Shown piece after piece: positions 6,701 through 11,976 of a stretch of 11,976 nucleotides of DNA. This stretch comes from Hemicentrotus pulcherrimus (Eukaryota; Echinodermata; Echinoidea; Camarodonta; Strongylocentrotidae). Below the pieces are notes generated by a model, which did not search any database, was not told the DNA's origin, and saw only the letters and a list, made by a program, of their open reading frames with translations. Position numbers and translations under genes: made by a program. The stretch lies in assembly GCA_003118195.1 (NCBI GenBank), contig BEXV01002115.1, positions 33,146 through 45,121 on the forward strand, written 5' to 3'. The stretch's first letter is position 1, and each line of letters opens with the position of its first letter.

Positions 6701-9700
6701 GTGAACAACCACTGACCACTGCAGCGGTCACACAGAAACAGAATGAATTGTTTGACCAGGAGAAGCGTCGTCAACTTGACATGGTCAAGAGAATCGAGAA
6801 GATCACTGTCCATCACGTCGGTCAGTCTAATGATTGCAAATTGGCCATGAACAAGGATCTCTCCACACCATACCATGTAGCAATGCGTAAGTTCCTTCAC
6901 TTATTTGGGATGATCAAGACATTGTGTGGTCTGGCTCACCTTCTTTATTTGTTCACTTTTAATCTCTCAACTAATATAAAAGGTGCATGAAAAGAAAGAG
7001 CAGGGGCAGTTGCACAAAACTTACCATTGATGGCAGTAACTACCATGGAAACCTTGATTTTGAATAGCTGTTAAGCCATGATAACATGGTAGTTGCCATT
7101 GATGGCAAAGTTACCATCAATGGTAAGTTTTATGCAACAAGGCCCTGAAAGTAGCCTACTGGTTCTTCTACTTTTGTTGTTGAATGATTAAAAGACTGAA
7201 TATCAGGAATTATTTAAAAGAAAATAATCATTGCAGGTCTTAAATTGGCAATACTGTAATTTACTTTGTATAAACCGCCCTCGTGTATTAACCGCACCCC
7301 TCTTTTTCGGCCTAAACAAATAAAAAATAAAAAAATTTGCAGACTCTGACGGCAGCAAGCCAGGTCCATGTTCAAAAACCCAAGTGGGAAAGCCTTTCAT
7401 CTACCTGTGAGGTGCAGTTGAATGTGTAAGATCATTAATGTAAATTTTAAAAAACAGTAGAGGACCTAGGATTGTGGTACACCGTGTATTTTATTTGTTG
7501 TACCTGTGTATAAACTGCACCCTGACTTTGATTTTTTTTCGGCGGCAAAAAAGTGTGGTTAATACACCGTTAATTACGGTAGGTTGAAAAGTTCACAATC
7601 ACTGTTTTTCCATTGTACCGTTTTTTCTCTAAGAAATAGAAGCAGGAAATCATCAATTTAAACACAGTCTTATGGACATGAACAACAATTTATTAAAAGC
7701 CCAATTACTGCAGGATCTACAATTCCACACATCATTCAGCTAATTTTCTTTTTCAAAACACTTTAAACAACAAAGAAGATGCCTAATCTTCAGTTGAAGA
7801 ACTTCATAACATACAGAAATGGTCTCAAACTTTTAAGTGATTGTTGCTCTTTCATTCTGCCTCATTTGTTTTTACCATTCTAAATGTGAAATAAAGCACA
7901 CACACGCACAAACAAAATATTTTGGCACTGATAGCTTAATAGTAGGTCCTTACCAAAAGATACTAGTTTATTTTTAACAGGGTTTTTTGTACATGGAATC
8001 TCCCAGTGTACGCCTCTATTATCAAAACTATCTCTACCCTGCACAATTTTGCACATACATGTATGAAAAACCAGAGACTGTAGAGCAAAACCAACCCTTA
8101 AGAAGTGACCAAGGATTAGGCCACTTAAAAAAATATACATGTTTAGCGTCCCCGTCCGCTTCGTTTTTGGGGGCTGCCTCCTATTTTAAAAAAAAAAAAT
8201 TGGAATTTTTTTGGATTTTTTTTTTTGGAATTTTGTTTTGAAATTTTTTTGGGAATTTTTTTTGTTTTAAAAAAAAAAAAACATGAAAAAACACTGCTAA
8301 ACTGGATCTATTTCTGATTTAAGAAAAAAAAAAAGAATGTTGGCGGCCATCTTGAAAAANCATGCTCCAACCACTGACAGAGGACTGTGAATTAAGGCTA
8401 ATCACTATGAAGGACGATGACCCCAAAGAAGCTAATAAGGTGAGTGACTGCATGTAGTCTACAAAAAGAAGACTACCATTTTTTTTTTTTTCTAAGGGTG
8501 GAGTTGGGAGTCAACAGAGATTTAAATTATGATTATACTTTCTTTCTTTTTTTCTTCATTTTTTAAAGTTTGATCAGACAACAGGTTAAGTCTGTATAGA
8601 GGGAAGCCAGAGGAAGCTTTACAATGCTCAAAGGGAAAGTTGCATCCACTGCTATCATCCCGAGGTGTGGCTGGGTGGGCGAGAGCCAGTATAGAAACAG
8701 GATGTCCTCAAGTATTAAAGAAGTTGATATCCCTTTTATATGCTGAATTCAAACAAAAATCTAACAAGAATTTATCCCTTATCCATTTATCAAGTAAAGA
8801 TTGGTTAAAACATCACAGAAAATCTGGAAAAACTGTTTGTTTATCACCACCAGAAAAATGACTGAAATTTTAGATCAGTTGGGAATCGCAGACAAAAAGC
8901 ACTGAATGGTGTTTGCACTCGCTCAAAGAACATTTTAACAAGTAAAACCAATGGGTATCGCAGCAAGATTTTATTATTTTCCAGGTAACCAGAATTTTTA
9001 GGGATTTTACTTTTTGGCTATTAATCTGTTTAGGCATTTTTTGTTTCTCTACGGGAATGGCTAAAATCAAGACTCCAATTTAGACCAATCAGATGGCTGG
9101 ATTTCTTAAGTAAGGTATATAATACTTTTTGTTAACCATGTGTTAAAATCCAAACATATTTATTCTTGTTCTTTACTTTCAGGCTTTCTGGCGATCATGT
9201 TCTTTAATGGCTGGTGCTATCTTACAGAGTGCATTCAAAACAGATGTCTATATCCAACCTGTGAGGGCAGCAGATATTCCTGGTATTTACATTCTTTTCT
9301 TCTATTCAGTTTTGTCTTGGAATACCGGTAGTATGATTTTGCGGGTGTAGTCTTTAAACTTTTATTCTCATGACGAATTTAATTTTGAAATATTTTTGAG
9401 TTGCTGTAGGGCAAGAATTTGTCAAGTGACAAAACGTCAGCTAGCAATGCATTGGTGGAGGTGTTGTGGTCTCGGATCTGTAAACCACAAGGTACCTTAA
9501 TATTAATCTGTATTTCTAAAGGGAATTTATTATTTTTAGAAAATGATTACTTCTCATTTTTGACTGTACTAGTTTCTCAGGGATGCTTTGCCCATGATAT
9601 CAGTCTACCTTTCCAATGGATACAGTTCCATGAAATGATTACCTCTCTTTTCCTTTGACTGTACTAGTTTCTCAGGGGTGCTTTGCCTATGATGTCAATC

Positions 9701-11287
9701 TACCTTTCCAATGGGAACCGTCCCAAGAAGAGCTCACCAGTCTGAGTAGGTTGTCCTATGACTTAGCAGAGAAGAAGCTTCCCTTTGAAAGGTTAGAGGT
9801 CAGACCCAGTGTCGCCATGGAGATCTTCCAAGAAAACGAGTGAGTTCATTTCTGATTTTATTGTTATGTATGCAGTAAGATTTGAGTTTTGAAATGAATC
9901 TCTGGTAATAATGCACTTGAAAGTGCTTTGATGAGTGAATGCAAATGTGAAGGCACTATATAAAAATGGGTGAGATCATTATACTTGCAGTGCCTCTGTA
10001 ACATATTGTAAAACTTGAAGTTGCTTCAAATTATAAATGTACTCAATTCGTAGAAGTATATTCTGCGTAACTTATGAAAAGTCAATGGTATAGTATGAAA
10101 CCCTGAATTTTTCAAGATTTCAAAAAATCTATACTTGTACCAATTTTCATGTTTGTATAAACACAGAGGCATGTTCATATTTCAAAGCTGTTTTGTTCAT
10201 TGTCATTACCAAAGTTGTAGTTTTTAAACAACTTGTTAGTCACCACCTTAAATAATACTGTATACAGACATTGAATGGAAATTTATATCTTGTATATATC
10301 ATTGCTTCCAGGTACAAGGTTGCTGAGCTGAACTCAATAGATGCAGACCGTTTAGTCCTCTTTAGATTAGGCCAGTTCATTGACGCTAGTCCAGGACCTC
10401 TCGTCGCCAACTCAGGCTTCATGGTTCCACACAGATATTCCTTCACATGTGTAAGTTAAAGGGACATGTTCATCTCAGGCTATTGCTTAAATTCACCTCC
10501 CATTTCACGCTTGTTATAAGCACCTTTAAGATGTTTTGATAAAGCACATTTTCAGCAATTACATGACATTGATTAAATTTATGGATTAAATTTATGGTTT
10601 ACCTTACGTTTCATTTTATACTTCAGTGATGTGTGTATAGTCCATACAACAACAGCAATTTACAAAAGAAATATTAAAACCAAACAAATAGGAATTGTAA
10701 AGCAAGTAACATGTGATTCGGACAAATCAAAGTAATATGAATAGGTTTCAATAAATCTTTTCCTTTTCTCATTTCAGGTTCATCAAATAGATGATCATCT
10801 CAAACCAGGGGTAAGTTGATTTGAAGTCTCTCAGATTAAAAATCACAGAAATAATTCATCATCATGTGGACATGTCAATGTAAGTAAATTAATATGCTTT
10901 CCATAACAGGCTACATATAAACTGATAAAATATCATTGGGGTGATAGAACCATGTAACTAAATTGTACATAATTTTTTACTTCGAAATGCTGTAGGTAAG
11001 GATCGATACCTTCAGAATTGTTGCTGCAAGTGATGTGTATAAGGAAGTTCACTGATGATCTTGCAGTGTTATACACAAATGTGTTTTTTTTTTTGTTATT
11101 CTGACAATGATTTTCGACCCTCTTGTTTGTGGGCAACATTGGGAAGACAAGACAAATATGAAGCATCACAGCTGGCCATGTTCAATGTTATTATTTTATG
11201 ATTATTTTCTTTCATATAATTCTTCTCCTTTTTTTTCAGAACCAATTAACCAGATTCCAGGGTGTGGCTCTTCCAGGTGATTTCCCT
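3730..11287 (+). CDS. MRPL39: MRPL39 (mL39), all but last exon(s), one exon cut by a gap
   Basis: This is a mitochondrial large-subunit ribosomal protein (mL39), nuclear encoded and imported. Exons 3730-3778, 6689-6886, 8361-8439, 9183-9282, 9668-9839, 10312-10450, 10778-10810 and 11240-11287 share consistent phases. The N-terminus is basic and hydrophobic, ending in RRLSTS, and looks like a mitochondrial presequence. Next come an NELFDQEKRRQ helix, a TGS-like segment with NKDLSTPYHVAM, then PLTEDCEL and NKAFWRSCSLMAGAI. The later blocks are GCFAYDV, KKLPFERLEV, GQFIDASPGPLV and LTRFQGVALP. All match human MRPL39 (338 aa) in order. The layout mirrors the TGS and editing region of threonyl-tRNA synthetase, but the editing HxxxH is replaced (Arg and Leu), as expected for a structural relic. 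About 20 codons of exon 3 are missing at the N (8360), and roughly the last 35 codons lie beyond 11976. Confidence 0.94.
4164..4171. repeat. hAT target-site duplication, left copy
   Basis: ATCTAGAG directly abuts the left inverted end of the MITE. An identical copy abuts the right end. Confidence 0.9.
4172..4732. mobile_element. Non-autonomous hAT-type transposon (MITE), 561 bp
   Basis: The ends are a perfect 15-bp terminal inverted repeat: CAGGCCTTCTCAACT (4172-4186) and its reverse complement at 4718-4732. They are flanked by an exact 8-bp direct repeat, ATCTAGAG (4164-4171 and 4733-4740). An 8-bp target duplication and a CAG-G-TTCTCAA-like end are typical of the hAT superfamily. The interior has no transposase. 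It has short hairpins: CCACCAG/CTGGTGG (4310-4326) and GCGCCAC/GTGGCGC (4694-4709). A GC-rich right end contrasts with an AT-rich middle. Confidence 0.93.
4733..4740. repeat. hAT target-site duplication, right copy
   Basis: ATCTAGAG is identical to 4164-4171. It lies in a CTAG-rich stretch that continues to 4753. Confidence 0.9.
5234..5900 (+). mobile_element. 5'-truncated LINE (non-LTR retrotransposon) insertion
   Basis: The segment carries the 3' end of a LINE reverse-transcriptase open frame plus a short 3' tail. An 11-bp direct repeat, GTGAACATGAA, flanks it (5223-5233 and 5901-5911) and is a candidate target-site duplication. However, the right copy could instead belong to the element's own 3' end. 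It lies in the sense orientation within MRPL39 intron 1. Confidence 0.65.
5244..5843 (+). pseudogene. LINE reverse transcriptase, C-terminal fragment
   Basis: A 199-codon open frame ending at TGA (5841-5843) encodes the thumb and C-terminal region of a non-LTR retrotransposon reverse transcriptase. Motifs in order are FKYLGSVLTEDG (about residues 13-24), LLYGAETWTLTKKD, MWCWRKLLGVSWRDRVSNEEV, KKWLGHIMRH, and the basic GKKKRGRPRKGFLDD near the end. These are typical of RTE/CR1-like LINE proteins; I cannot settle the clade. The endonuclease and the catalytic YxDD region are absent, and a TAA lies just upstream in frame (5235-5237). It is therefore a dead, 5'-truncated copy, although the remaining frame is intact, which suggests a fairly recent insertion. 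The ATG at 5244 is internal to the original protein. Confidence 0.88.
6689..6886 (+). CDS. MRPL39: MRPL39 exon 2
   Basis: The exon spans 198 nt from the acceptor CCATTTAG (AG at 6687-6688) to the donor GTAAGT (6887-6892). It encodes residues 17-82 and the first base of His83. It includes a helix QNELFDQEKRRQ (human RNDLFNKEKARQ), EKITVHHVG (human EKIEVKHVG) and MNKDLSTPYHVAM (human MNKNISTPYSCAM). The last block is the TGS-domain signature that also occurs in threonyl-tRNA synthetase as a TPY-containing turn. Confidence 0.95.
7001..7147. mobile_element. Palindromic MITE, 147 bp
   Basis: The ends CAGGGGC (7001-7007) and GGCCCTG (7141-7147) open long imperfect inverted arms. The left arm contains TTGCACAAAACTTACCATTG, and the right arm's reverse complement contains TTGCATAAAACTTACCATTG. 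The word ATTGATGG(C/T)A recurs in both orientations (7027, and around 7098-7124), and TAACTACCATGG is mirrored by CATGGTAGTT. The transcript could fold into a long hairpin. No clean target duplication is visible. Elements with a 'GTTGCATAAAACTTACCAT' type end are, as I recall, common in marine deuterostome genomes, but I cannot name a family. Confidence 0.75.
7252..7581. repeat. Interspersed element with GTGTAT(A/T)AACCGCACC motif copies
   Basis: The left end TACTGTAATTTACTTTGTAT (7252-7271) is mirrored by the reverse complement of the right end, TACCGTAATTAACGGTGTAT (7562-7581). The motif follows in variants: TTGTATAAACCGCCC (7267), GTGTATTAACCGCACCCC (7283), GTGTATAAACTGCACCC (7506), and an inverted copy at the right edge (about 7554-7569). 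This suggests a non-autonomous DNA element of about 330 bp with imperfect terminal inverted repeats. No target duplication was found. Confidence 0.55.
8188..8335. repeat. Low-complexity A/T homopolymer zone
   Basis: Long alternating runs of A and T (for example 8190-8201, 8217-8225 and 8269-8280), interspersed with TGGAATTTT-like units, end about 25 bp before the N at 8360. Such sequence is a plausible cause of the assembly break. Confidence 0.8.
8360..8360. other. Ambiguous base marking a probable assembly gap
   Basis: This is the only N in the window. It falls exactly where MRPL39 exon 3 becomes recognisable; about 20 conserved codons and the splice acceptor are missing to its left. The real gap is probably much longer than one base. 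Confidence 0.8.
8361..8439 (+). CDS. MRPL39: MRPL39 exon 3, 5' part missing at an assembly gap
   Basis: Directly after the single N at 8360, the frame beginning ATG at 8362 encodes MLQPLTEDCELRLITMKDDD and then PKEANK, ending at the donor GTGAGT (8440). Human MRPL39 has [27 protein letters not shown] here. The roughly 20 residues that should precede it (human HLSEWYC to GQPW) are not found anywhere between 6887 and 8360, and no acceptor lies just before this segment. The sequence left of the N is homopolymer-rich and non-coding. The exon's 5' part is therefore most likely lost in an assembly gap shown as one N. The ATG at 8362 is internal, not a start. Confidence 0.9.
8440..9182 (+). other. 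MRPL39 intron 3, no gene seen
   Basis: A 743-bp intron with pyrimidine runs (8479-8491 and 8541-8557). The open frame at 8640-8861 shows no recognisable domain and looks like chance. Confidence 0.6.
9183..9282 (+). CDS. MRPL39: MRPL39 exon 4
   Basis: The exon spans 100 nt from the acceptor CTTTACTTTCAG (AG at 9181-9182) to the GT of GTATTT (9283), a weak donor. It encodes AFWRSCSLMAGAILQSAFKT and then a segment ending VRAADIP, plus one base of Val. Human has [20 protein letters not shown] and RAPEVPV. In threonyl-tRNA synthetase the equivalent stretch is HSxAHLxG; here Arg and Leu stand where the two editing histidines would be. Confidence 0.94.
9283..9667 (+). other. MRPL39 intron 4
   Basis: A 385-bp intron whose right third contains the decayed exon 5 copy. 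The open frame 9419-9658 runs into that copy and has no other homology. Confidence 0.7.
9541..9727. repeat. Tandem duplication, period about 92-95 bp
   Basis: Copy 1 (about 9541-9632) and copy 2 (about 9633-9727) both start AAATGATTAC, run through a pyrimidine tract into TGACTGTACTAG, and continue into the exon. Within the first 39 bases from GGATGC or GGGTGC there are four differences. The offset is 95 at the acceptor and 92 at the left edge, so there is a 3-bp indel. The duplicated unit spans the intron 4 / exon 5 boundary of MRPL39. Confidence 0.88.
9573..9655 (+). pseudogene. Decayed tandem copy of the MRPL39 exon 5 start
   Basis: The acceptor and first codons of exon 5 are repeated here. 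TTTTTGACTGTACTAG is followed by a frame reading VSQGCFAHDISLPFQW, against VSQGCFAYDVNLPFQW in the true exon. After that the two copies diverge, no donor is present, and the frame meets TGA at 9656. If this acceptor were used with exon 4, it would add 28 codons and then stop, so it would be a poison-exon event rather than a working alternative exon. Confidence 0.85.
9668..9839 (+). CDS. MRPL39: MRPL39 exon 5
   Basis: The exon spans 172 nt from the acceptor CTGTACTAG (AG at 9666-9667) to the donor GTGAGT (9840-9845). It continues the split Val and encodes SQGCFAYDVNLPFQWEPS, EELTSLSRLSYDLAEKKLPF, then ERLEVRPSVAMEIFQEN and two bases of Glu. Human has SGAFCYDVVL, a Tyr/Lys/Asp-Leu-Pro-Phe-Glu block and VALEIFQ at the same places. 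A decayed copy of the 5' half of this exon, with its acceptor, lies 95 bp upstream. Confidence 0.94.
9840..10311 (+). other. MRPL39 intron 5
   Basis: A 472-bp intron containing a possible SINE tail (9909-9970) and otherwise AT-rich sequence with no recognised feature. Confidence 0.6.
9909..9970 (+). repeat. Possible SINE 3' tail remnant
   Basis: TGCACTTGAAAGTGCTTTGA, then GTGAAGGCACTATATAAAAATG. The phrase AAGTGCTTTGA..AAGGCRCTATATAAATG is a recurrent ending of SINE/LINE-tail repeats in many aquatic animals. I recognise the pattern but can assign no family, and the 5' body is not clear. Confidence 0.4.
10312..10450 (+). CDS. MRPL39: MRPL39 exon 6
   Basis: The exon spans 139 nt from the acceptor ATTGCTTCCAG (AG at 10310-10311) to the donor GTAAGT (10451). 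The first G completes Glu, then 46 codons follow: YKVAELNSIDADRLVLFRLG, then QFIDASPGPLVANSGFMVPH, then RYSFTC. Human MRPL39 has [28 protein letters not shown] and a following FQYEV. It ends in phase 0. Confidence 0.95.
10451..10777 (+). other. MRPL39 intron 6, no feature seen
   Basis: A 327-bp AT-rich intron with a short direct repeat, GATTAAATTTATGG (10571 and 10585), and nothing else notable. Confidence 0.6.
10778..10810 (+). CDS. MRPL39: MRPL39 exon 7, 33-nt microexon
   Basis: The acceptor CTCATTTCAG (AG at 10776-10777) and the donor GTAAGT (10811) bracket 11 codons, VHQIDDHLKPG. This corresponds to human AVHNLQPTQPS, directly before RRFQGVSLP. Both ends are in phase 0, so skipping the exon would leave the frame intact. 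Confidence 0.88.
10811..11239 (+). other. MRPL39 intron 7, no feature seen
   Basis: A 429-bp AT-rich intron ending in a long pyrimidine tract before exon 8. The minus-strand frame at 10933-11169 has no recognisable similarity. Confidence 0.6.
11240..11287 (+). CDS. MRPL39: MRPL39 exon 8
   Basis: The exon spans 48 nt (16 codons) from the acceptor TTTTTTTTCAG (AG at 11238-11239) to the donor GTAAGT (11288). It encodes NQLTRFQGVALPGDFP; human has SLIRRFQGVSLPVHL. It ends in phase 0. The remaining C-terminus (about 35 residues in human) is not found up to 11976. Confidence 0.92.
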
Positions 11288-11976
11288 GTAAGTCTGATTA
11301 TTTATTCACTTCATCTGCCACAAAAAATACATTCATTGTGATTCATCATCATCATCATCATCATCAGGGTTTAGAGTCCATTTGTCCCACTTTGTGGGGT
11401 TAGAAATTTCATTTCCTTAATGGCTGCTTTCCAAGCTTTCCTGTCTGGGGGATCCATAGGACTGATACCCAATGTTTTGGCATCTTCTTCTATGGTTTCC
11501 CTCCCAGTTTTCCAAGGTCTCCCGCAAGGTCTCCTTCCGGTGACCGGAAAGTTTAGGGCCCTCTGGAGCCAGTGTGATTGTCAGGATGATTTCATGGAGT
11601 TACTTTGAAGATAGCACTCTTACAAATGATTCCCAGATATCCATGGATCTTGTACACATTGAGACCTCCCACTTTGTGCAGCATTCTAGAATAATCACTG
11701 CCAAAATGATGGAGATATTTTTCATTAGTACCTTTTGAAAAGAATACTTCCACCTGTGTAGCATAACATGTACCATTGATGCCTTAATGAATAATGATTA
11801 CATAACTTTCATGAACACATATCCAGCATTTGTCTCGATGGGTTTATATAGTTTTGTACAAATGACCTTTTAGGGTAACAAAACACTTTCAGGGAGTTGC
11901 ATAAACAGGCCTTGTAGGACAAGTCTTGTTTATCAAAGACAGTCTAGCTTGTAATTGTCCATGTGTTGAAGCCTGT
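11288..11976 (+). other. MRPL39 intron 8, partial
   Basis: This is the sequence after the exon 8 donor. It contains an antisense LINE 3' end (11343-11582). I looked for the final MRPL39 block (human RAHFTIWDKLLERSRK region) and found no match, so the terminal exon is expected to the right. Confidence 0.6.
11343..11582 (-). mobile_element. LINE 3' end with (GAT)n tail, antisense
   Basis: On the minus strand, an open frame ends at TAA (11373-11371) and is followed by CCC and a (TGA)n/(GAT)n microsatellite (11366-11343). The frame reads RALNFPVTGRRPCGRPWKTG, RETIEEDAKTLGISPMDPPD, then RKAWKAAIKEMKFLTPQSGT and NGL. The GRRPxGRPxKTWRETIEED...DRKxW pattern is the usual C-terminus of RTE/CR1-like LINE reverse transcriptases, and short microsatellite tails are characteristic of such elements. 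It is severely 5'-truncated: a stop lies upstream near 11582-11585. Its C-terminal sequence differs from the fragment at 5244-5843, so it is a different family. Confidence 0.75.

Larger units (their letters stand above)
6887..8360 (+). other. MRPL39 intron 2 up to the assembly gap
   Basis: The intron runs from the exon 2 donor to the N at 8360. It holds a palindromic MITE (7001-7147), a repeat based on GTGTAT(A/T)AACCGCACC (7252-7581), CA-repeat traces near 7897-7909 and a homopolymer-rich zone (8188-8335). The frames in it have no recognisable homology. Confidence 0.65.

Noticed and set aside
7001..7147. Target duplication for the palindromic MITE
   Set aside because: The flanks GAAAGAG and AAAGTAG are only loosely similar, so no duplication is claimed.
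8362..8364. ATG at the start of visible exon 3 as a translation start
   Set aside because: It aligns with an internal Met of human MRPL39 (DMYKPL), and conserved upstream exons splice in phase, so it is internal.
8640..8861. A 73-codon plus-strand frame after exon 3
   Set aside because: No conserved motif, no match to MRPL39, and it sits in intron 3. Treated as chance.
11420..11608. A plus-strand frame of 62 codons near the right end
   Set aside because: It is the complementary shadow of the antisense LINE C-terminal frame.
1..11976. CRISPR array, tRNA/rRNA gene, prokaryotic operon or phage-like system
   Set aside because: No regularly spaced repeats, no tRNA-like cloverleaf noticed, and all real genes are intron-split metazoan genes.

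Overview
The window is animal nuclear DNA. It is AT-rich and intron-rich, full of short non-autonomous transposons and retrotransposon ends. It carries two conserved metazoan genes with GT-AG introns. I read it as a marine invertebrate. Repeat style and codon usage make me lean towards a sea-urchin-like echinoderm, but that is a weak inference; a mollusc or hemichordate is not excluded.

Left third, minus strand: the 5' end of CFAP45 (CCDC19/NESG1), a microtubule inner protein of motile cilia. Four exons (3373-3371, 1951-1701, 1331-1187, 316-146) join in frame to give the first 190 residues of a protein that is about 550 residues long in vertebrates. The first coding exon appears to hold only the ATG.

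Right two thirds, plus strand: most of MRPL39 (mL39), a mitochondrial large-subunit ribosomal protein related to the N-terminal half of threonyl-tRNA synthetase. Exons recognised are 3730-3778, 6689-6886, 8361-8439 (its 5' part lost at a single N at 8360), 9183-9282, 9668-9839, 10312-10450, 10778-10810 and 11240-11287. All intact junctions agree in phase. The last coding exon or exons lie beyond the window.

The two genes are head-to-head, with 356 bp between their start codons. This looks like a compact bidirectional promoter with ETS-, CCAAT- and RFX/X-box-like elements, joining a ciliary gene to a mitochondrial-ribosome gene.

The introns hold the mobile DNA. CFAP45 intron 1 has a foldback element (about 2159-2592). 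MRPL39 intron 1 has a complete hAT-type MITE with perfect 15-bp inverted ends and an 8-bp target duplication (4172-4732), and a 5'-truncated LINE reverse-transcriptase end (about 5234-5900). MRPL39 intron 2 has a palindromic MITE (7001-7147) and a repeat built on a GTGTAT(A/T)AACCGCACC motif (7252-7581). A possible SINE tail lies at 9909-9970, and an antisense LINE 3' end with a (GAT)n tail lies in the last intron (11343-11582). The 5' half of MRPL39 exon 5 has a decayed tandem copy just upstream. I found no prokaryotic-type system, CRISPR array or RNA gene.
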